NCBI RefSeq assembly: GCF_050003625.1
Contig: NC_134398.1
Coordinates: 204,091,313-204,155,312, forward strand
DNA: 64,000 nucleotides
Direction of reading: 5' to 3'
From: Haematobia irritans
Taxonomy: Eukaryota > Arthropoda > Insecta > Diptera > Muscidae
Shown here: positions 57,301-64,000 of the stretch, piece after piece
Layout of the letters: every line of letters starts with the position of its first letter
Numbering within the stretch: position 1 is the first letter of the stretch
Notes under the pieces: generated by a model
Told to the model about the DNA's origin: nothing
Seen by the model: the letters and a program-made list of their open reading frames with translations, nothing else
Database searches by the model: none
Translations under genes and position numbers: made by a program

Positions 57301-59159
57301 TGCATCGTGCATTGATCGATTTGGCGCAATCATTTCTACTTCAAACAATCGCTTGTTTGCAATAGTCAAGCATTGCAGCTCTCGATGTAATTCTTGGTTG
57401 AATGCATCGTGCATCGATCGATTGGGCGCAATCATTTCTACTTCAAACGTAGCTTGTTTGCAATAGTTAAACATTGATCCTCAATCAGAATCCTTCATTG
57501 TAAATTTCATCGGTTATTTGGATTTCAGGATTATTCGTTTGAATGCTCAAGCGATGCAAGATTTCTATAGAATATTTTATCAATTTTTTTGTCAAAGCTT
57601 TATTTCTATAGAAAATTTGTGAAGTACCTCTTAGATGGAGAGGAATACGTGGCGAATCTACCAAATAGTAAAAAATCTACCATATTTGGTAGAATTCTAC
57701 CAACTGTGGCAACTGTGCCTATAATACCTCTAGATTTTGAATTTCAGGTTAATCGGATAAAAATTGCGGCATCTAGATACCCAAGGTTCCAAATCGAGAT
57801 GATCGGTTTTTATGAGGGCTATATCAAAACAGGGTTCATATAGCCACCAATTAATTTTAATTTGTTCTATTTTTAGACAGAATCTCAGCCAAATTTCAGC
57901 ACGATTGCTTCATTATTGAAGGTTGTAGCGTGATTACATGATTATATCGTCTTAGAATTTCTACCTGATCAAGAATATATATACTTTATAGCGTTGGAAA
58001 TATATATTCCCTTGTTTTACAAACTTATTATACCCCCATCATCATTCTTTGGTGGTGTTTATAAAAAGGTTTTATAGCAGAGTAACTGCATTTCGGTGAA
58101 GTTATATTTTGAAAAATCTACCAAAACACCAAGAATTCTACCAATCTACCAAACAGTAAACAATCTAACAGTTTTGGTAGAATTTTACGCACTGTTGCAA
58201 CTGAATATATTGACAGGACTTCTGTAATCAATGAAAAGTTCTCCCATTCCTATTTAAATTACTCTCCGAACAAATCTTAAACTAAAACATCTTAACATGC
58301 TTGTGTCAATTAGAAATGTGACTAAACCATTGTTTTTTTTTTTTTTTTTAATCTAAATCATCATCAATTCTAAATCATACACTGTAAAAAAAACTATTAT
58401 TTAAAATAACCAAAATATTTTGTAATTTCTGCTAATAATATGCTTGTTTTGTCATGCTATTAAACCAATATCTATTGTCATACATTAACTACATTTATCA
58501 GAAAACTAGCCGAAGAGGAAGCAGCCGATCGTTTTGAAGAAATTGACCAGGATGGCGATGATCAAGTCACATGGAAAGAATATCTACAAGATGTTTATGC
58601 AATGGAAGATGAAAATTTCAAAAAAGAATTAATTGATTTCGATAGCTATGATGAGGAACAGAAAATGATTAAAGATGATAAGGAAATGTTCCAAGCCGCA
58701 GATTTAAATAACGATGGTATGCTGAATTCTGATGAGTTTGTTCTCTTCCAAAATCCCGAAGAACATCCACAAATGTTACCGCTGGTTTTGGAACATACAA
58801 TGCGCGACAAGGATACAAATCGTGATGGTAAAATTGATTTTAAGGAATTTGTTGGCGAAACAGCCGAACATCATGACAAAGAATGGCTAATAAGTGAAAA
58901 GGAACATTTCGATAAGGACTTTGATACAAATGGCGATGGCGTATTATCGGGTAATGAAGTACTTAGCTGGGTGGTGCCAAGTAATGATGTTGTGGCCAAC
59001 GATGAGGTAGATCATCTTTTTGTATCGACCGATGAAGATCATGATGATCGTTTATCGTTTTTGGAAATTCTAAATAACTATGATACATTTGTGGGTAGCG
59101 AAGCAACGGATTATGGTGATCATTTGCAAAACATCCATCATTTGGCTGATGAATTGTAA
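54314..59159 (+). CDS. scf: CREC-family EF-hand protein (reticulocalbin/calumenin; scf)
   Basis: Secretory-pathway Ca2+-binding protein. Exons 54314-54518, 54579-54726 and 58502-59159 join in frame to 336 residues, near the 329 of Drosophila scf as I recall it. A signal peptide is evident (MSRFFLMLCCTAFVLVVSTM, cleavage after AYA). Six EF-hand loops follow: DLNNDQYIDRHE, DQDGDDQVTWKE, DLNNDGMLNSDE, DTNRDGKIDFKE, DTNGDGVLSGNE and DEDHDDRLSFLE. The C-terminus LADEL is a KDEL/HDEF-like ER-retention variant. A His-rich segment (ARDAHHHENGEH) follows the signal peptide. Intron 2 is 3.8 kb and contains a dead Helitron-type helicase on the opposite strand. Confidence 0.9.
56287..57480 (-). pseudogene. 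Helitron-type PIF1-like helicase fragment
   Basis: Minus-strand pieces in shifting frames read EVEMIAPNRSMHDAFNQEL, then DDTLMQAVDNNTGGLFFLDA followed by PGGTGK (Walker A, here with N after K), IVLALASSGIAATHLDGGRT, AHSMLNLNT, LIIWDECTMAHKKS (Walker B, DE) and TPADELNACLKASPLWNNVK. These are the helicase motifs of Helitron Rep/helicase proteins. Frameshifts (for example just after GGTGK), a deletion after AHKKS and stops make it inactive. It lies antisense in scf intron 2. No Rep/HUH domain seen. Confidence 0.8.
56977..57606. repeat. 315-bp tandem duplication in the helicase 5' part, with internal 102-bp duplication
   Basis: The block from CTTGGTTGAATGCATCGTGC recurs 315 bases later (offset measured at TTGAATGCAT: 56981 and 57296). 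Within each, a 102-base shift repeats GTTGAATGCATCGTGCATYG. Each 315-bp unit also carries a 29-bp-satellite-like piece (GATTTCTATAGAATATTTTA, TTTGTCAAAGCTTTATTTCT). Confidence 0.85.
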
Positions 59160-59420
59160 AAAATTTTATGCTCTTACCATCATGACAAAGAAAGAATATC
59201 CGAAGGAGCAGATTCTATAAATACGTATCATGTTTATTTTGATATGGAGTTTATTTTTGTGTTAAGCTTCGAATTTTCGAATTTTTTTACATACTTATTA
59301 TGTCTCCCAAAAAAACGATACCTCATCTCCTATATACTTATCTATAAGTTGAATGTGCTATATTTAATTTTTTTTATTTACGATTTATTTTTATTTAATT
59401 TATATTTTATTTTACAAAAT

Positions 59421-59597
59421 ATGGAAATAAAAACACGCGTTTTTTATCATAACAAGAAATACTATATAGTTTTTATTGATGAGAAAGGAAGACATAGGAA
59501 ATTTTATAAAGAATGGGGGCCTAATCCATACACCCTACGCACAAGTAATTTCTACGGCATAAAGGACCCGATCCACATGCCTCAGTTTTCCGGGTAG
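59421..59597 (+). CDS. Small unidentified ORF downstream of scf
   Basis: A 58-codon reading frame (MEIKTRVFYHNKKYYIVFID, EKGRHRKFYKEWGPNPYTLR, ending FYGIKDPIHMPQFSG) has balanced amino-acid use unlike the surrounding AT-rich noise. It is open upstream to 59244, but that part is hydrophobic low-complexity. I recognise no family. It could be a terminal exon, a transposon fragment or a small gene. Confidence 0.3.
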   Translation: MEIKTRVFYHNKKYYIVFIDEKGRHRKFYKEWGPNPYTLRTSNFYGIKDPIHMPQFSG

Positions 59598-59760
59598 CGT
59601 TCTGAAAGGTCTGTATTTTATTTCACTTTATTTTTATTTATACTGCACGGAACGCTGTAATATGAAAGCCAGGCACGGGTGCCACGCGAGCCAAAAATAA
59701 TCTACCAAAATTCGGAGAACATTTTACCACAAAACTACCAAGCAAAAAATCTTATTTTCC

Positions 59761-59984
59761 TAACGGCCATTTTCATGTAGCTCCGTTAGGCTTTAACTGT
59801 CAGTTACCAGAATGTAAATTGCAAATATCTTTTCTCCTGTTAACTTTAACTGAAAAATTTCTAGCAGTTAAGCTCCAAACTGGCATATAGAATGTATAGA
59901 CAAGATGATAGATATGTCCATAGATCGGTTTAAAAATTAGTTAGCTAACGTAGCACTAACGGAGCTTCATGAAAATGGGGGTAA
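59761..59984. mobile_element. TAACGG-type MITE, uninterrupted copy
   Basis: The left end TAACGGCCATTTTCATGTAG and right end GGAGCTTCATGAAAATGGGG mirror each other through CATTTTCATGWAGCTCCGTTA. It contains CTTTTCTCCTGTTAACTTTA as in the copy split by a LINE at 21731-22694. Immediately left is a reversed copy of the array border module (about 59680-59757). Confidence 0.8.
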
Positions 59985-59989
59985 ATTGT

Positions 59990-60258
59990 ATTTCTATATA
60001 AAATTTTATTTCTATAGAAATAAAATTTTGAAAAAATTTTCTATAGAAATAAAATTTTGAAAAAATTTTCTATAGAAAAAAAAAATTGACAAAATTTTCT
60101 ATAGAAATAAAATTTTGACAAAAATTTCTATAGAAATAAAATTTTGACAAAATTTTCTATAGAAATAAAATTTTGACAAAATTTTCTATAGAAATAAAAT
60201 TTTGACAAAATTTTCTATAGAAATAAAATTTCGACAAAATTTTCTATAGAAATAAAAT
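59990..60258. repeat. 29-bp minisatellite array 7
   Basis: About 9 units directly following the MITE at 59761-59984, ending at the inter-array module. Confidence 0.9.
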
Positions 60259-60261
60259 TTT

Positions 60262-60412
60262 TGTTTTAATTCTGAAACGTGCGTCCATCCAACCATCTTG
60301 CAGTCTATAGGGCTTTGCCCAAATAAATTTGATAAACATTCTTTTCCTCTGTTGGTTAAGCTACTCTTGTAGTTTAGTCCACACAATGGTTTTAAAGCTG
60401 AGATCAAAACAA
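60262..60412 (-). repeat. Inter-array module, inverted, truncated
   Basis: Reverse complement of the module seen at 28515 and 39681: CCATCCAACCATCTTGCAGT, GGGCTTTGCCCAAATAAATT and CTGTTGGTTAAGCTAC. Here the module is inverted while the surrounding arrays are in forward orientation. Confidence 0.75.
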
Positions 60413-62035
60413 TAGAAATAAAATTTTGACAAAATTTTCTATAGAAATAAAATTTTGTCAAAATTTTCTATAGAAATACAATTTTGACAAAATTTTCTAT
60501 AGATATAAAATATTGACAACATTTTCTATAAGAATAAAATTTTGAGAAAATTTTCTATAGAAATAAAATTTTGAGAAAATTTTCTATAGAAATAAAATTT
60601 TGACAAAAATTTTGACAAAATTTTCTATAGAAATAAAATTTTGACAAAATTTTCTATAGAAATAAAATTTTGACAAAATTTTCTACAGAAATAAAATTTT
60701 GACAATATTTTCTATAGAAATAAAATTTATACAAAATTTTCTATAGAAATGAAATTTTGACAAAATTTTCTATAGAAATGAAATGTTGACAAAATTTTCT
60801 ATAGAAATAAAATTTTGACAAAATTTTCTATAGAAATAAAATTTTGACAAAATTTTCTATCGAAACCAAAATTTTTACAAAATTTTCTATAGAAATAAAA
60901 TTTTGACAATATTGTCTATAGAAATAAAATTTTGACAAAATTTTCTACAGAAATAAAATTTTGATAAAATTTTCTATAAAAATAACATTTTGACAAAATT
61001 TTCTATAGAAATAAAATTTTGACATTTTCCATAGAAATAAAATTTTGACAAAATTTTCTATAGAAATAGACGTTTGAGAAAATTTTCTGTAGAAAGAAAA
61101 CTTTGACAAAATTTTCTATAGAAATGAAATTTTGACAAAATTTTCTATAGAAATGAAATTTTTTATAGAAATAAAATTTTGACAACATTTTTCATAGAAA
61201 TAAAATTATGACAAAATTTTCAATAGAAATAAAATTTTGATCAAATTTTCTATAGAAATAAAATTTTGATCAAATTTTCTATAGAAATAAAATTTTGATC
61301 AAATTTTCTATAGAAATAAAATTTTGACAAATTTTTTTATAAAAATTAAAATTTAACAAAATTTTCTATAGAAATAAAATTTTGACAAAATTTTCTATAG
61401 AAATAAAATTTTGACAAAATATTCTATAGAAATAAAATTTTGACAAAATTTCCTATAGAAATAAAATTTTGACAAAATTTTCTATAGAAATGAAATGTTG
61501 ACAAAATTTTCTATAGAAATGAAATGTTGACAAAATTTTCTATAGAAATAAAATTTTGACAAAATTTTCTATAGAAATGAAATTTTGACAAAATATTCTA
61601 TAGAAATAAAATTTTGACAATATTGTCTATAGAAATAAAATTTTGACAAAATTTTCTACAGAAATAAAATTGTGACAAATTTTTCTATAAAAATAAAATT
61701 TTGACAAAATTTTCTATAGAAATAAAATTTTGACAAAATTTTTTATAGAAATAAAATTTTGACATTTTCTATAGAAATAAAATTTTGACAAGATTTTCTA
61801 TAGAAATAAAATTTTGACAACATTTTCTATAGAAATAAAATTTTGACAACATTTTCTATAGAAATAAAATTCTAACAAAATTTTCTATAGAAATAAAATT
61901 TTAACAAAATTTTCTATAGAAATAAAAATTTGAAAAAATTTTATTGAAGATAAAATTTGAACCAAATTTACTCCAGAAATAAAAGTTTGAGAAAATGTAC
62001 TATATAGAAATAAAATTTTGACAAAATAATTTTTT
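60413..62035. repeat. 29-bp minisatellite array 8
   Basis: About 56 units. Variants such as AAATTTTGATC (three in a row near 61230-61310) show local unit amplification. The right border is TTTGATAGTTTTCGGGTAAA, then GGCTCGAGTGGCAACCTTGT (62038-62108). Confidence 0.95.
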
Positions 62036-62167
62036 TTCTTTGATAGTTTTCGGGTAAAATTTGCTTCAAATTTTGGTAGATTATTTTTGGCTCGAGTGGC
62101 AACCTTGTACAGGTTACATTCATGCAACTCGTTTCGTTGGTGGGCCTAGAGCTAAGCAAAAGGACAA

Positions 62168-63390
62168 AATTTCTATAGAAAATACAATTTTGACAAGATT
62201 TTCTATAGAAATAAAATTTTGACAACATTTTCTATAGAAATAAAATTTTGACAAAATTTTCTATAGAAATAGAAATTTGAGAAAATTTTCTATAGAAATA
62301 AAATTTTGACAAAATTTTCAATAAAAACAAATTATTGACAGCACTTTCAATAGAAATTACATTTTGACAACATTTTCTATAGAAATAACATTTTGACAAA
62401 ATTTTCTATAGAAATAAAATATTGAAAAAATTTTCTATAGAAATAAAATGTTGACAAAAATTTCTATAGAATTAAATTTTGACAAAATTTTCAATAAAAA
62501 CAAATTATTGACAGCACTTTCAATAGAAATTACATTTTGACAACATTTTCTATAGAAATAACATTTTGACAAAATTTTCTATAGAAATAATATATTGACA
62601 AAATTTTCTATAGAAATAAAATATTGAAAACATTTTCTATAGAAATTAAAATTTTGACAAAATTTTCTATAGAAATAAAATGTTGACAAAAATTTCTATA
62701 AAAAAAAATTTTGACCAAATTTTCTATAGAAATAAAATTTTGACAAAATTTTCTATAGAATTAAATTTTGACAAAATTTTCTATAAAGATATAATTTTAA
62801 CAACATTTTCTATAGAAATTAAATTTTGACAAAATCTTCTATAGAAATAAAATTTTGACAACATTTTTTATAGAAATAAAATTGTGACCAAATTTTCTAT
62901 AGAAATAAAATTTTGACAAAATTTTCTATAGAATTAAATTTTGACAAAATTTTCTATAAATATATAATTTTAACAACATTTTCTATAGAAATAAAATTTT
63001 GACAAAATCTTCTATAGAAATAAAATTTTGACAAAAATTTTTATAGAAATATAATTTTGACAAAAATTTCTATAAAGATATAATGTTAACAACATTTTCT
63101 ATAGAAATAAAATGTTGACAAAATTTTCTATAGAAATAAAATTTTGACAAAATTTTCTATAGAAATAAAATTTTGACAAAATTTTCTATAGAAATAAAAT
63201 TTTGACAAAATTTTCTATAGAAATAAAATTTTGACAAAATTTTCTATAGAAAAAAAATTTTGGCAAAATTTTCTATAGAAATAAGATTTTGACAAAATTT
63301 TCTACAGAAATAAAATTTTGACAAAAGTTTCTATAGAAATAAAAGTTTGAGAAAATGTACTATATAGAAATAAAATTTTGACAAAATAAA
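62168..63390. repeat. 29-bp minisatellite array 9
   Basis: About 42 units. A block with CAATAAAAACAAATTATTGA and GACAGCACTTTCAATAGAAA occurs at about 62315 and again 172 bases on, a six-unit higher-order repeat. The right border (63391-63525) nearly duplicates 62036-62160, including GGTTACATTCATGCAACTCG. Confidence 0.95.
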
Positions 63391-63525
63391 TTTTTTTCTT
63401 TGATAGTTTTCGGGTAAAATTTGCTTCAAATTTTGGTAGATTATTTTTGGCTCGAGTGGCAACCTTGTGCAGGTTACATTCATGCAACTCGTTTCGTTGG
63501 CGGGCCTAGAGCTATGCAAAAGGAG

Positions 63526-64000
63526 ATCCTATTGCTCAAATGTAGTTGTTGGTTGTTGTTTAAATCAATGTAAAAAGATTTTCACATCAAAAATATAGTC
63601 GTTTGAATTGGTAACATTTCGTGTTATCATTTATTCCCCAGAAATTAATACTTTTAAATTTTAATTGATTTATTATCATATTTATTTATTTTTAATGGGG
63701 TTGCAAAAAAATACACCGTATAAAATATTTCCAATATTTTATAACTTAAGCTATATTTAAATTTTTTGGTTTTTGTTTAACAATTTCTATAAAAGGATTA
63801 CCATGTGAATTTTAGTATTTCTTATTAATATATACACACAACACAGGATTTAGAAAGATGGTGAAGACATCTCCAGGGGTAAAGGGAAGCGGCAGTGTAA
63901 ATGTTTGAAAAAAAAAGAAACTCGTTGAAGGGTGTTGATAATTAGCAGGACTTTTGTTTTAAAGTTTAATTTGGGCTTTATTAATTTTAAAGCATTCGTT
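63526..64000. other. Window end, AT-rich, no gene seen
   Basis: AT-rich sequence without open frames of note, splice-bounded exons or recognised repeats. Confidence 0.5.

Noticed and set aside
59244..59420. N-terminal extension of the small ORF after scf
   Set aside because: Hydrophobic low-complexity reading of AT-rich sequence, likely the scf 3' untranslated region.

Overview
The window reads as nuclear DNA of a higher fly (Diptera, Calyptratae; probably a muscid such as the Stomoxys, Haematobia or Musca group). It is AT-rich, its genes have GT-AG introns, its conserved proteins are closest to Drosophila ones as I remember them, and introns and intergenic DNA are packed with transposon debris. 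Species is inferred, not proven. Several of the genes (U2af38, Hop, senju, a Gtsf1-like gene, eIF3h, scf) are, from memory, on chromosome arm 2L in Drosophila (Muller element B), so this looks like a chromosomal block with partly conserved gene content.

Layout. 1-417 (-): 5' end of the U2AF small subunit gene, running off the window. 1856-6952 (+): Hop/STIP1 co-chaperone, 5 exons. 9037-14361 (+): senju-type nucleotide-sugar transporter, 4 exons, with a 4-kb intron full of transposon remnants. 14362-18470: transposon-rich spacer. 19394-19648 (-): small CHHC zinc-finger Gtsf1/asterix-like gene lying between two inverted copies of a 765-bp element. 22956-24551 (-): eIF3h, 3 exons. 26310-27314 (-): CEP78-like gene remnant carrying frameshifts, a lost splice donor and a SINE insertion. 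30172-35943 (+): ankyrin-repeat protein with a SOCS-box-like tail. 38021-48184 (-): compact cluster of ANKRD39-like and two paralogous GFRP-like genes. 54314-59159 (+): six-EF-hand CREC protein (scf/reticulocalbin). 56287-57480 (-), inside the last scf intron: dead Helitron-type helicase. 59990-63390: more satellite arrays.

The dominant non-genic feature is a 29-bp minisatellite built of two dyads (TTTCTATAGAAA and TTTTGACAAAA). It forms at least nine arrays totalling about 11 kb, roughly 17% of the window. Several lie inside introns (ankyrin/SOCS gene, ANKRD39, GFRP-like 2). The arrays are repeatedly bordered or interrupted by the same few sequence modules, which suggests that they belong to, or are targeted by, a mobile element family, possibly Helitron-like. 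Their complementary strand is open in all three frames, which creates many false ORFs. Other repeats include tRNA-derived SINEs, several MITE families (some nested three deep), a hAT-like element with its target duplication, and LINE 3' fragments.

The genes are mostly housekeeping (splicing, chaperone, translation, Golgi transport, ER calcium binding) and do not form one pathway. The points I consider most worth following are the 29-bp arrays and their modules, the Gtsf1-like gene between inverted repeats, the tandem GFRP-like paralogues, and the decayed CEP78 locus.
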